A DNA stretch of 19,026 nt, from positions 381 to 19,406 of the forward strand of contig DFJD01000087.1 in NCBI GenBank assembly GCA_002372875.1, given 5' to 3'. A program made the translations under genes and the position numbers. Positions 7,124 through 15,373 of the stretch are shown here, one piece after another. Numbering within the stretch: position 1 is the first letter of the stretch; each line of letters begins with the position of its first letter. Below the pieces are notes generated by a model. The model saw nothing but the letters and a program-made list of their open reading frames with translations, was not told where the DNA came from and did not search any database. Source of the stretch: Clostridiales bacterium UBA3680 (GTDB lineage Bacteria > Bacillota > Clostridia > Lachnospirales > CAG-274).

Positions 7124-9596
7124 TTTTGTTACCTCCGCTCAATTGATATAATTCAAAGCCGAGCATTGTAATGTCATCAAACTGATCGGCCATTCCCACA
7201 AAGTTACTTATTCTCTTTCTTACAAACGGAAGAATATCGGACATTTTTCTGTCCTTGCAGGCATTAAGGGCAGATAGAAGCTCATCTGTTCCGAACTGCA
7301 CTTCACTTTCGTTTATTGCCTCGGGCACACCGTCGGTGTAAACAAAGAGTTTATCTCCGGGTACAAGGGTCATTTCATATTCCTTGTAAGGAATACCCTC
7401 CATACCTCCCAAAACCATACCGTGTCTGTCCTTTACCAACTCGAATTCTCCGTCTTTGTGCATTATTGCAGGGTATTCGTGGCCTGCGTTTGCACACTGC
7501 ATCAAGCCCGTTTCAAGGTCGACTATTCCTATCCACGCCGTAACGAACATATCCGCATCATTTCCCTCGCACAGCTCGTTGTTTGCCTTTTGGAATATCT
7601 CCGAAGGGGAGGCTCCCGTTTCGGCAAGTCCTTTTATGGCTGTTTTGCTTCTCATCATGAAAAGAGAGGCGGGGATACCCTTTCCCGAAACATCGGCGAT
7701 CACAAGGGCAATTTTATTTTTATCCACAAAGAAGAAGTCGTAAAAATCTCCGCCCACTTCCTTGGCAGGATCCATGGTCGCAAAAAGGTCGAACTCGCTT
7801 CTGGGAAATTTAAAGTTGTTAGGAAGAGCGGATGCCTGTATCTGACGGGCAAATTCAAGCTCCTGCTCAATTCTTTTTTCAGCTTGGTCGATATACCCTT
7901 TAAGGGCATCCACCGTGCGGTTTATGTCATCGGAAAGGAAGGTAAACTCCACCGATGAACGAACATTTACCACCTCGTTCAAATTTCCGTTGGTTATTTT
8001 TGCAAGGGAGTCGTTTACTCTGTTAAGGTTATCGACAACTATTTTCTGAACAAGTATATAAATGAGTATAAACACAAGGGTGAAAAGCAGAATGTCGGAA
8101 AAAGCCGTTTCGTAGGCGTTTGAATTTCTGCTTTTATATATCTCGTCGAAGGGGATGCAGGTTAAAAGAGCAAATCCTTCTTTTGCCTGCTGATAGCGGC
8201 AATAGGATCTTACGCCGAAAACGTTTGCGGAAAAATAGGTGATATCCTCCGTCAAATTTTCCTTGCTGACACCCATATCCCACAAAGATGCGCCTTTATG
8301 CTCTCCGAGAACGATTTTCCCGTCGGTGTCAAGAACGTATATCGCTCCGTTTTCACCAACATGCTTTTGGGCAAGGGATTCGGCAAAATCGGCAAGGCTG
8401 GTAAAACGGTTTATATTCTCATCGTCAAGCGCGATCTGTATAATACCGCCCTTTGCACCTACTCCCACATACATAAGTTCAAGAGAACTGTCTTTTCCCG
8501 TGGGCATATAGTCCTGTGCAAGGGAATCGATCTGTCCGCTCAGTATTTCCATAAAGGGTCTTGACTGTGAAGAGGAGTCAAGGTCAAAACCGATATTATC
8601 GGGCTTTGAGGAGGCAATTATTATTCCCTTGTCATCTGTTATATCCACCTCGTAAAGGGAGAAAAGCTCTTTATAGTGTGTTGCCGTCTCGTTTGTGACT
8701 TTCTGAACGTCGCCTAACTGATTTATGTTTTCGGCTATTATCCTTGCGGTAGCTGTGCTTTGTTCCTTTATAAGGTTCATAGCCGATTTGTTGTTTTTGT
8801 CAAGATAATAATAGGCATTCGACACGTCTGCCGTGTTTACTTCCATGGTGTTTCTTGCATTTTGCAAAGCCGTTCTTGTTTGCATATCAAATGAAAATGC
8901 AAAGGTGGAAACAAGAAGCAAAATGGTAAAAACAAGCAGCCATGCCTGAAACTTAACGTTAAGAGGCAGCGTATCCTCGCCTCTTTTAAAGGAATACTTA
9001 CTCAGCTGTCCGCTCATGGCGATAAGCACCACCGAGGAAACGGCAAGGCCGATACCGGTAAATATTATCATAGGTATGGAACAGGTGTCCACTACGTAGA
9101 ACGCCATTTTCATATCATTTCTGTGTGTGATGAAAACAACGTACATGTGGAACACTTCCATAACGGCACCTATCGAGAAGGCATAGAATATGGAAGGCTT
9201 CTTTCTTTTGAAAAGATATATATGCAAAGCCGCCGAAAGGAAACCTGCAAGACAGGTGGAAACGGAGCAGGCAATTCTTGTGTAAGAGCCCACGTTAAAA
9301 TATGTTCCCGCGATATATCGCTCTATTCCTCCTATAAGACCGGCGATTATTCCCGCCAAGGGGTCAAAGAAAAGACCTGCCGCAAGAGGGGCGATATCTC
9401 GCACATTAAGCACCATATCGTTGTATTTTACACCGAAATGCGTGGAAAGCACGGCAGCCAAGCCGTACAGTATACCTATAAACACTTTTCGCGGAAGTGT
9501 CATTTTATGTCCTTTAATGTCCGAAAAACCTATAATGGCAGTCATACCCACCATAAGAGCCGTAATAAGGCTCATTTTAAATATCATAGATGCCAT
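7116..9596 (-). CDS. SpoIIE-family PP2C phosphatase with LytS-like membrane sensor
   Basis: This membrane-bound serine phosphatase has about 826 residues. Residues about 1-205 form a multi-helix LytS-type module (NVRDIAPLAAGLFFDPLAG). A helix at about 215-240 leads to a ~260-residue extracellular region that looks like a Cache-type sensor. A second helix at about 505-527 is followed by a HAMP-like linker and coiled coil, and then a PP2C domain from about 600. Metal-binding acidic residues are seen in EVGGDFYDF (Asp near 616), IADVSGKG and FVYTDGV. Relatives dephosphorylate STAS-domain antagonists in partner switching; the overlapping RsbW-like gene fits this. I chose the ATG at 9596: AAGGTAGGTGAT lies 6 bp upstream of it. 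A GTG at 9605 would sit inside that ribosome site. It is the first gene of the operon. Confidence 0.92.
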   Translation of the reverse strand: MASMIFKMSLITALMVGMTAIIGFSDIKGHKMTLPRKVFIGILYGLAAVLSTHFGVKYNDMVLNVRDIAPLAAGLFFDPLAGIIAGLIGGIERYIAGTYFNVGSYTRIACSVSTCLAGFLSAALHIYLFKRKKPSIFYAFSIGAVMEVFHMYVVFITHRNDMKMAFYVVDTCSIPMIIFTGIGLAVSSVVLIAMSGQLSKYSFKRGEDTLPLNVKFQAWLLVFTILLLVSTFAFSFDMQTRTALQNARNTMEVNTADVSNAYYYLDKNNKSAMNLIKEQSTATARIIAENINQLGDVQKVTNETATHYKELFSLYEVDITDDKGIIIASSKPDNIGFDLDSSSQSRPFMEILSGQIDSLAQDYMPTGKDSSLELMYVGVGAKGGIIQIALDDENINRFTSLADFAESLAQKHVGENGAIYVLDTDGKIVLGEHKGASLWDMGVSKENLTEDITYFSANVFGVRSYCRYQQAKEGFALLTCIPFDEIYKSRNSNAYETAFSDILLFTLVFILIYILVQKIVVDNLNRVNDSLAKITNGNLNEVVNVRSSVEFTFLSDDINRTVDALKGYIDQAEKRIEQELEFARQIQASALPNNFKFPRSEFDLFATMDPAKEVGGDFYDFFFVDKNKIALVIADVSGKGIPASLFMMRSKTAIKGLAETGASPSEIFQKANNELCEGNDADMFVTAWIGIVDLETGLMQCANAGHEYPAIMHKDGEFELVKDRHGMVLGGMEGIPYKEYEMTLVPGDKLFVYTDGVPEAINESEVQFGTDELLSALNACKDRKMSDILPFVRKRISNFVGMADQFDDITMLGFELYQLSGGNKNG

Positions 9597-9649
9597 ATAT
9601 ATCACCTACCTTATTTTTTTAAAATAAAACTTTTTATTTATAATGAAGA

Positions 9650-9667
9650 ACTGATTAATTGATCAGT
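9650..9667. promoter_or_regulatory. Putative operator palindrome at SpoIIE operon start
   Basis: ACTGATTAATTGATCAGT is an 18-bp inverted repeat with one mismatched pair, with GAA (45-47 of the 9600s) and TTC (9670-9672) extending the symmetry outside. It lies just downstream of the predicted minus-strand transcription start, where a bound repressor would block initiation. A close match to its right half occurs at 5-18 of the window. The regulator is unknown. Confidence 0.45.
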
Positions 9668-9679
9668 GTTTCTCCAAAC

Positions 9680-9688
9680 ATTATACCA
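9680..9688 (-). promoter_or_regulatory. Extended -10 promoter of SpoIIE/exporter operon
   Basis: On the minus strand the sequence reads TGGTATAAT, a consensus -10 with the TGn extension. No good -35 is seen at the expected distance (TATGAT at 9703-9708), which fits an extended -10 promoter. The transcript would start near 9673, leaving a leader of about 75 bases. Confidence 0.6.
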
Positions 9689-9735
9689 CAAAGAAAACAA
9701 AAATCATAGAATTTTTATTACAATAGTAAAATTTG

Positions 9736-9762
9736 TTAGCACTCTTTTGTGTTGAGTGCTAA
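9736..9762 (+). promoter_or_regulatory. CIRCE element (HrcA operator)
   Basis: TTAGCACTC and GAGTGCTAA are separated by exactly nine bases, a perfect match to the CIRCE consensus bound by the heat-shock repressor HrcA. It lies directly upstream of the -35 of the htpG promoter. It is also about 50 bp behind the divergent SpoIIE operon promoter, but too far upstream to block it directly. Confidence 0.97.
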
Positions 9763-9769
9763 AAAGTTC

Positions 9770-9797
9770 TTGACATTTGTAAAATAATGTTTATAAT
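9770..9797 (+). promoter_or_regulatory. htpG-lon promoter, sigma-A type
   Basis: A consensus -35 TTGACA (9770-9775) and consensus -10 TATAAT (9792-9797) are separated by 16 bases. Transcription would start at about 9804, giving a leader of about 30 bases before the htpG start. The CIRCE element abuts the -35. Confidence 0.9.
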
Positions 9798-9833
9798 TGA
9801 TAAATGAGAATGAAAAAACAAGGAGAGATCGCA

Positions 9834-11744
9834 ATGGAAAAACAAAAAGGTAACTTATCCATAAACAGTGAGAATATTTTGCCTGTTATAAAAAAATGGC
9901 TTTATTCAGATACGGATATATTTTTAAGAGAACTTGTTTCTAACGGATGCGACGCTATAAACAAACTGCAAAAGCTTAAAGCGGTGGGAGAGGCAGCCTA
10001 CCCCGACGACGAGAAGTTCAAGGTGGTCGTTCGTCTTGACGAGGATGCCAAGACCATAACCGTTTCCGATAACGGTATCGGTATGACCGCCGACGAAATA
10101 AAGGAATATATCGCACAGATAGCATTTTCGGGCGCAAGCGAATTTGTTGAAAAATACAAGGACACCGTAAAAGACGGAAACGACATTATCGGTCATTTCG
10201 GTTTGGGCTTCTATTCGGCATTTATGGTGGCAGACCTTGTGGAGATAGACTCTTTGAGCTACAAGAAAGATGCACAAAGTGCAAAATGGACCTGCGACGG
10301 CGGTGTGGAGTATGAACTGGGACCTTCCGACAGAACGGAAAGAGGAACTACCATCACTCTTCATGTAAACGAGGAGAGCAAGGATTTTCTTAACAGCTGG
10401 AAGTTAAGAGAGGTTCTTGCAAAGTACTGCTACTTTATGCCGGTGGAGATTTACCTTGAGGATGCAAAGCAGGAGAGAAAGGACGCCGAAGAAGCCGCAA
10501 AGAAGGCAAAAACGGACAAGGAGCATGAGGTCGTCGAAGAGAAAAAGGGACCGTCTCCTGTAAATGATACCATGCCCCTGTGGCTCAAAAAACCCTCAGA
10601 CTGCACGGACGAAGAATACAAAGCCTTCTATCACAAGGTATTTACCGACTTTAACGAACCCCTTTTCTGGATACACCTTAACATGGAATATCCCTTCAGA
10701 TTAAAGGGTATACTCTACTTTCCCAAGATCAAGCATGAGCTTGAATCTATAGAAGGTCAGGTAAAGCTGTACAACAATCAGGTGTTTATCGCCGACAACC
10801 TTAAGGAGGTCATTCCCGAATACCTTCTGCTTTTAAAGGGTACGATAGATTGTCCCGACCTGCCTCTTAACGTAAGCAGAAGCTTCCTTCAAAATGACGG
10901 TTACGTTACAAAAATGAGCAAATATATCGTTAAGAAAGTAGCCGATAAGCTCAACACCCTCTATAAAAACGACAAAGAACAATACGAGGGTTTCTGGGAC
11001 GATATAAGCCAGTTCATAAAATACGGCTGTATGAGAGATGAGGATTTCTACGAAAAGGTTAAGGACTCACTTCTTCTTAAAACCACCGACGGAAAGTATG
11101 TTACCGTTAAAGAATACACCGACAACAACCTTTCAAAGAAGGAAAAAACCGTATTCTATGTTACAGACCTGCAGCAACAGGCACAGTATATAAAACTCTT
11201 TGATGAAAACGACATGAAGGCCGTGATCCTTGACACAAGACTTGACGTGCCCTATGTCAGCTTCCTTGAAAGCCACAACGACGGCGTTAAGTTTACAAGA
11301 ATAGACTCCGACATCTCCGAGATATTAAAGGACGAAAACGAAGTAAAGCTTGATGATGAGGCGCTTACAAAGCTCTTTAAGGATAAACTTGCAAACGAGG
11401 ATATAAAAATAAAATCACAGGCATTGAAATCCGATGAGATTTCGGCTATAATAGAGCTGAACGAACAGTCAAGAAGAATGCACGAAATGAGTATGATGTA
11501 CGGTTTCGGCGGTGATATGAAGCCCGAGGAAACAGTTGTACTTAACTCAAACAACAACGTGGTAAAATATCTTGATAAGATAAGTAAGGATGAAACAAAG
11601 GCAGATCAGGCAGAGCTTATTTGCAAACAGATATACGACCTTGCAAGTATGTCTCTTAAGCCTCTCGATCAGAAGGCAATGACTGATTTCATTGCCCGTT
11701 CCAACAAAATAATGGAGATGCTTACAAAAGAAGAACAGGCTTAA
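9834..11744 (+). CDS. htpG: Chaperone HtpG (Hsp90 family)
   Basis: This is a cytosolic ATP-dependent chaperone of 636 residues, close to the usual HtpG length. The N-terminal GHKL ATPase shows ELVSNGCDAINK (about 31-42), DNGIGMTADEI (about 78-88) and GHFGLGFYSAF (from about 119). A charged Lys/Glu-rich stretch at about 208-240 forms the linker; the middle domain contains NEPLFWIHLNMEYPF and the Arg-bearing loop PLNVSRSFLQ. I chose the ATG at 9834 because AGGAGA (9821-9826) is correctly spaced. An in-frame ATG at 9804 coincides with the predicted transcription start and has no ribosome site. The gene lies behind a perfect CIRCE element, so HrcA should repress it and heat or unfolded protein should induce it. 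The lon gene follows after 34 bp with no terminator. Confidence 0.97.
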   Translation: MEKQKGNLSINSENILPVIKKWLYSDTDIFLRELVSNGCDAINKLQKLKAVGEAAYPDDEKFKVVVRLDEDAKTITVSDNGIGMTADEIKEYIAQIAFSGASEFVEKYKDTVKDGNDIIGHFGLGFYSAFMVADLVEIDSLSYKKDAQSAKWTCDGGVEYELGPSDRTERGTTITLHVNEESKDFLNSWKLREVLAKYCYFMPVEIYLEDAKQERKDAEEAAKKAKTDKEHEVVEEKKGPSPVNDTMPLWLKKPSDCTDEEYKAFYHKVFTDFNEPLFWIHLNMEYPFRLKGILYFPKIKHELESIEGQVKLYNNQVFIADNLKEVIPEYLLLLKGTIDCPDLPLNVSRSFLQNDGYVTKMSKYIVKKVADKLNTLYKNDKEQYEGFWDDISQFIKYGCMRDEDFYEKVKDSLLLKTTDGKYVTVKEYTDNNLSKKEKTVFYVTDLQQQAQYIKLFDENDMKAVILDTRLDVPYVSFLESHNDGVKFTRIDSDISEILKDENEVKLDDEALTKLFKDKLANEDIKIKSQALKSDEISAIIELNEQSRRMHEMSMMYGFGGDMKPEETVVLNSNNNVVKYLDKISKDETKADQAELICKQIYDLASMSLKPLDQKAMTDFIARSNKIMEMLTKEEQA

Positions 11745-11778
11745 GCACCTCCGCATTACGAAAGAGGGTTACAATTAT

Positions 11779-14079
11779 ATGAATTCAGCATATATTCCCG
11801 TAATATTGTTTGAAAGTATCGTTCCCTTCCCAAAGTGCAACTATTCGGTAAGCATAGACGGGCCCGACGATATTGACGCTGTAAGAGCCGCATTGGCTGC
11901 GGACAATTACATTATGCTTGCAAACGGAAAGAATTACGAGGCAGGCTTAAAAGAGGACAATGTGTACAGAGTGGGCGTAGTGGGAAAAATAAAAAACGCC
12001 ATGCGCGGTCTTGACGGAGCGGTCAAGATAAACCTTGAGGGTATTGAAAGAGGTTTTATATCCGAGGTGGTAAAGCATGAGGATTGCTATCTTGCAAGGG
12101 TGGATACCATTGAAGATAAGCCCATTGCGGATAAGACCGAAAACGATGCAAATGTTCAGCTTTTGCACGAGCTTTTTGAGAAAAACCGTTCCCTTGCACC
12201 CATGTCCTCCACTCTTGTTACAAACGACATTAAAAAATGTTTCGATCTGAGTGAGCTTTGTGACAAAATAGGCGACAAACTCTTGAAAGACGAAGACGAC
12301 AAAAGAGATATTCTTGAACTTGACGATCTGAGCGAGCGTGCCGTGGCAACGGTTGCCGCTTTGGAAAAGGAAAATGCCAGAGCAAACATCAAAAACAACA
12401 TTATGCTCCGCGCAAGACAGAATATGGACCGTCAGCAGAAGGAGTATTTCTTACGAGAAGAGCTTAAAGCCATTAACGACGAGCTTGGCGATGAAAACGG
12501 CTCCGGAGAGGAGATAAAGAAATATCGCGAACTGATGGCTCAAAAAAAGGTTCCCGATTATGTTACCGAAAAGCTGGAAAAGGAATTTGAAAGGCTTCGC
12601 CGTTGTCAGCCCGGAGCTCAGGAAGGTTCCCTTATAAGAGACTATATAGACACCGTGCTCGCTCTTCCCTGGGGTACGTTCACCGAGGAAAACAAGGACA
12701 TACTTAAAGCCGAAAAGATACTTAACGAAGACCATTACGGCCTTGAAAAGGTGAAAGAGAGAATTGTGGAATATCTTGCCGTAAGAAACAAGATAAACGA
12801 TGCAAATGCACCCATTCTTTGCCTTGTGGGTCCTCCGGGTGTGGGTAAAACATCCATAGCGCGCTCCATGGCAAGAGCCACCGGCAGAAAGTATGTAAGA
12901 ATGAGCCTTGGAGGCATAAGCGATGAGGCGGAGATAAGAGGCCACAGAAGAACGTACTTAGGTGCCATGCCCGGAAGAATAATAACAGCCTTCAAGCAGG
13001 CGGAAGCTTCCAATCCTCTCATGCTTCTTGATGAAATAGATAAGCTCGGAAGAGATTACAAAGGAGATCCCGCCGCAGCCTTTCTTGAAGTGCTTGACGG
13101 GGAGCAGAACGTAAACTTTAGGGATAATTATATAGAAATGCCCTACGACCTTAGCAACGTTCTTTTCGTGTGTACGGCAAACAGCCTCGATACCATACCC
13201 GAGCCTTTGAGAGACAGACTTGAGATAGTTGAAATATCAAGCTATACAGCCGAGGAAAAGCTTCACATAGCAAAAGATTTTCTTGTGCCCAAACAGCTTA
13301 AGGCAAACGGTCTTACAAGCTCCGAACTTAAGTTCAGGAAAAAGGCTCTTGAAGATATGATAGAAAGCTATACAAGAGAGGCAGGAGTAAGAAACCTTGA
13401 AAGAATAATCGGCACCGTTTGCCGAAAGGTGGTTAAAGACCAACTCAAAGAGGACAAGGCGGTAAATGTTACAAGCAAGACCCTTACCGAATATCTCGGC
13501 AGGAAGAAATTCCTTCCCGAGTGTATTTCCGCCACCGACGAGGTGGGTGTTTGCAGAGGCCTTGCATGGACAAGTGTAGGCGGCTGTACTCTCAACGTGG
13601 AGGTAAACATACTCAAAGGAAAGGGTAACTTCAAAATTACCGGTAACATAGGAAAGGTAATGGAAGAGAGTTACTCCGCCGCTTTAAGCTACATAAGAGC
13701 AAATGCGGATGAGTTGGGTATAGAAACGGATTTTGAGAACACCGACATACACATACACATTCCCGAGGGCGCAACCCCCAAAGACGGTCCTTCTGCAGGA
13801 ATAACCATGGCAACGGCAATGGTATCTGCCATGACAAAAAAGCCGGTAAGAAAAGACATAGCCATGACCGGAGAAATAAGCATCAGAGGTAAGGTCATGC
13901 CTATAGGCGGACTTAAAGAAAAGGTGCTTGCCGCAAAAAGAGCGGGTGTAAAGAAGGTTATTATTCCCGTTGAAAATGCCCCCGACCTGGAGGAAATTCC
14001 GGAATACGGAAAGACGGATATGGAGTTTGTGCTTGCATCACAGATGAAGGATGTATTGAGCAATTCCCTTGTAAATTAA
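11779..14079 (+). CDS. lon: ATP-dependent protease Lon (LonA type)
   Basis: This cytosolic AAA+ serine protease of 766 residues degrades misfolded and regulatory proteins. Residues 1 to about 200 form the LON substrate-binding domain (YIPVILFESIVPFP), followed by a coiled coil. The AAA+ module has Walker A GPPGVGKT (351-358, Lys357) and Walker B LLDEIDKLG. The C-terminal protease domain has the catalytic dyad Ser672 (PKDGPSAG) and Lys715 (GGLKEKVLAAKR), 43 residues apart as in other LonA enzymes. All catalytic residues are present. The ribosome site AGAGGG lies about 10 bp before the ATG. It is probably cotranscribed with htpG and therefore under CIRCE/HrcA control; in many Firmicutes protease genes of this class are under CtsR instead. 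Confidence 0.97.
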   Translation: MNSAYIPVILFESIVPFPKCNYSVSIDGPDDIDAVRAALAADNYIMLANGKNYEAGLKEDNVYRVGVVGKIKNAMRGLDGAVKINLEGIERGFISEVVKHEDCYLARVDTIEDKPIADKTENDANVQLLHELFEKNRSLAPMSSTLVTNDIKKCFDLSELCDKIGDKLLKDEDDKRDILELDDLSERAVATVAALEKENARANIKNNIMLRARQNMDRQQKEYFLREELKAINDELGDENGSGEEIKKYRELMAQKKVPDYVTEKLEKEFERLRRCQPGAQEGSLIRDYIDTVLALPWGTFTEENKDILKAEKILNEDHYGLEKVKERIVEYLAVRNKINDANAPILCLVGPPGVGKTSIARSMARATGRKYVRMSLGGISDEAEIRGHRRTYLGAMPGRIITAFKQAEASNPLMLLDEIDKLGRDYKGDPAAAFLEVLDGEQNVNFRDNYIEMPYDLSNVLFVCTANSLDTIPEPLRDRLEIVEISSYTAEEKLHIAKDFLVPKQLKANGLTSSELKFRKKALEDMIESYTREAGVRNLERIIGTVCRKVVKDQLKEDKAVNVTSKTLTEYLGRKKFLPECISATDEVGVCRGLAWTSVGGCTLNVEVNILKGKGNFKITGNIGKVMEESYSAALSYIRANADELGIETDFENTDIHIHIPEGATPKDGPSAGITMATAMVSAMTKKPVRKDIAMTGEISIRGKVMPIGGLKEKVLAAKRAGVKKVIIPVENAPDLEEIPEYGKTDMEFVLASQMKDVLSNSLVN

Positions 14080-14119
14080 GGATTTATTGAGCAATTATTC
14101 TTTTGTGAATATATTTAAA

Positions 14120-14152
14120 GCCGTGAAGAAGCGATTTTTCACGGCCTTTTTT
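14120..14152 (+). terminator. Intrinsic terminator after lon
   Basis: GCCGTGAA (14120-14127) pairs with TTCACGGC (14138-14145) around a 10-base loop, followed by a run of six T. It lies 40 bp downstream of the lon stop and closes the htpG-lon unit. Confidence 0.93.
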
Positions 14153-14315
14153 ACATGTAATTTGTTGTGCCGTTAAGTGAAAAGATGGCAGACTTTTAAA
14201 TCTAATTGGTTCTATAACCTCACAACCGCCCCTCGGCCTTTAGACAGGCGAATTCATTCACTGTAAATTGTATAAAAAAATTCGGAAAACAGTAACATGC
14301 ACAACATAGCACTGA
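14153..14315. other. Gene-poor boundary stretch
   Basis: No convincing gene was seen between the lon terminator and the XRE gene terminator. A short GC-rich island at about 14222-14252 (including CCGCCCCTCGG and GACAGGCG) stands out in AT-rich sequence. It could be a remnant of a mobile element or a structured RNA, but nothing identifies it. Base composition shifts to AT-rich from here to the right edge. Confidence 0.4.
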
Positions 14316-14363
14316 ACAAAAAAAAGAAATAGTCAGTCAAGACTTTTTATCAATGACTGACTA
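14316..14363 (-). terminator. Intrinsic terminator of XRE gene
   Basis: A perfect 10-bp inverted repeat, TAGTCAGTCA (14330-14339) and TGACTGACTA (14354-14363), encloses 14 bases. On the minus strand it is followed by a T-rich run (TTT, C, then eight T). It lies about 190 bp downstream of the XRE gene. Confidence 0.75.
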
Positions 14364-14555
14364 CTATTTACAAGTTTGTGAAAACTAAAGAACCGCCATA
14401 TCCCGAACGGCAGGCTCAGTTTTGCAATAGCTCGGAAAAATATTTCAAATATCCATTCTACTCTATTTTCACTATTAATATACCATATTACGCTTTAGTT
14501 ATATTTGTAATATTCTTTAACAGTGATTGCTACTGCTTCGAAATTTATAATTACA

Positions 14556-14849
14556 TCATATAAGTCTCAAAAATTCAGTGAGCCTTGTTTTTTGCTCAGC
14601 CGACAGCTTTGATATTTGTTTTTTTAGTTCTTTGTCTATCACAATCTCATCGTTTGGCGTTTCAAAGAAATCTGACATCGTTATGCCAAGCGTTTCGCAT
14701 AGAATCTCCAGGTTATCCACCGTTATACCCTTTTGTGAAAGCTCAACATCTCGAATAAAACTTTGAGATATTCCCGCTTTATTTGCAAGCTTGTTTGTGG
14801 TCAAACCGCGCTTTTCACGAAAATAAGTTATTCGCTTACCTACATCCAT
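14556..14849 (-). CDS. XRE-family helix-turn-helix regulator
   Basis: This is a 97-residue DNA-binding protein. Residues about 5-60 form a Cro/cI-type helix-turn-helix (KRITYFREKRGLTTNKLA, then AGISQSFIRDVE). An acidic linker (TPNDEIVID) leads to a C-terminal helical tail of about 25 residues that probably dimerises. Short proteins of this pattern are frequent as single-domain regulators in Clostridia. The ribosome site AAAGGAGAG is well placed. A 20-bp near-palindrome overlaps it, which suggests autorepression. The gene stands alone with its own terminator, and its targets could include the operon to its right. That link is inferred only from position. Confidence 0.9.
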   Translation of the reverse strand: MDVGKRITYFREKRGLTTNKLANKAGISQSFIRDVELSQKGITVDNLEILCETLGITMSDFFETPNDEIVIDKELKKQISKLSAEQKTRLTEFLRLI

Positions 14850-14860
14850 AATTATTCTCT

Positions 14861-14880
14861 CCTTTCTCTATAGAGATAGG
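14861..14880. promoter_or_regulatory. Putative operator of the XRE regulator
   Basis: CCTTTCTCTATAGAGATAGG is a 20-bp inverted repeat with one mismatched pair and a perfect 12-bp core. It overlaps the ribosome site region just upstream of the XRE start, a common position for an autoregulatory site. Two direct copies of CAAATATTT (14885-14893 and 14897-14905) lie next to it and may belong to the promoter. Confidence 0.5.
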
Positions 14881-15286
14881 TTATCAAATATTTATGCAAA
14901 TATTTACAGATATCGCAATAATTTATTTCGCTTTAGCGACAGCTCATTCCGATATTTAAGCCCAAAAGCATGTTACAGTCCCTAATATGCTTTATATTAC
15001 AGAAATAATAATTAATTATACTGTCTTACCTGTTTATCTATTATTTATCTGCCTATATAACAAACCCGCAGCATAAAAACGGTATCGTCCGCTGTAACTT
15101 ATAATAACGGCTTACTGTTAAAACTCATTGAAACCTAACTGACATTCGATATTATAAAGTCCTGTATATTTACTACTTCTAAGGAAACCCTGACTCAGTT
15201 TATAGAACAAAATAAAGCCGGATTCCTTGATAGAACTGATGTGTTTTAAATTACATATGATTGCATTGTGTGCATATAAAAATTTC
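14881..15286. other. Gene-poor AT-rich stretch
   Basis: No intact gene was seen. The left part should hold the XRE promoter. A short inverted repeat lies at 14928-14939. A plus-strand frame at 15139-15249 is open without a start codon and reads like a protein tail (KETLTQFIEQNKAGF), so it may be a gene relic, but it is too short to be sure. Confidence 0.4.
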
Positions 15287-15325
15287 AAAAAAAGAATGCA
15301 TCCTATTAAAATGCATTCTTTTTTT
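15287..15325 (-). terminator. Long hairpin terminator of the AAA+ operon
   Basis: A perfect 15-bp inverted repeat (15287-15301 with 15311-15325) has a GAATGCAT core flanked by seven A on one side and seven T on the other, with a 9-base loop. It would end transcripts on either strand. It lies about 50 bp beyond the last gene of the leftward AAA+ operon. Confidence 0.9.
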
Positions 15326-15373
15326 ATCTTTTGCTATTTTATGAATTATATAAATCTTTTTTAATGCCTACAC

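Larger units (their letters stand above)
9606..9735. other. Divergent intergenic region, left part
   Basis: This AT-rich stretch lies between the SpoIIE operon and the htpG operon. It contains the minus-strand promoter and a near-palindrome, entered separately. No small gene is visible in it. Confidence 0.7.

Noticed and set aside
9804..9833. Upstream in-frame ATG for htpG at 9804
   Set aside because: It coincides with the predicted transcription start and has no ribosome site; the ATG at 9834 has AGGAGA at proper spacing and gives the usual HtpG N-terminus.
12451..12945. 164-codon minus-strand frame inside lon
   Set aside because: It is antisense to the conserved Lon coiled-coil and Walker A region; its composition follows from the opposite strand.
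14378..14563. 61-codon open frame on the plus strand
   Set aside because: It lies in AT-rich intergenic DNA, lacks a ribosome site, reads as unlikely hydrophobic/aromatic sequence and runs into the 3' end of the XRE gene.
14881..15286. CRISPR array, tRNA or riboswitch in the gene-poor stretch
   Set aside because: No regularly spaced repeats, cloverleaf or recognisable riboswitch core was seen; only short direct and inverted repeats are present.
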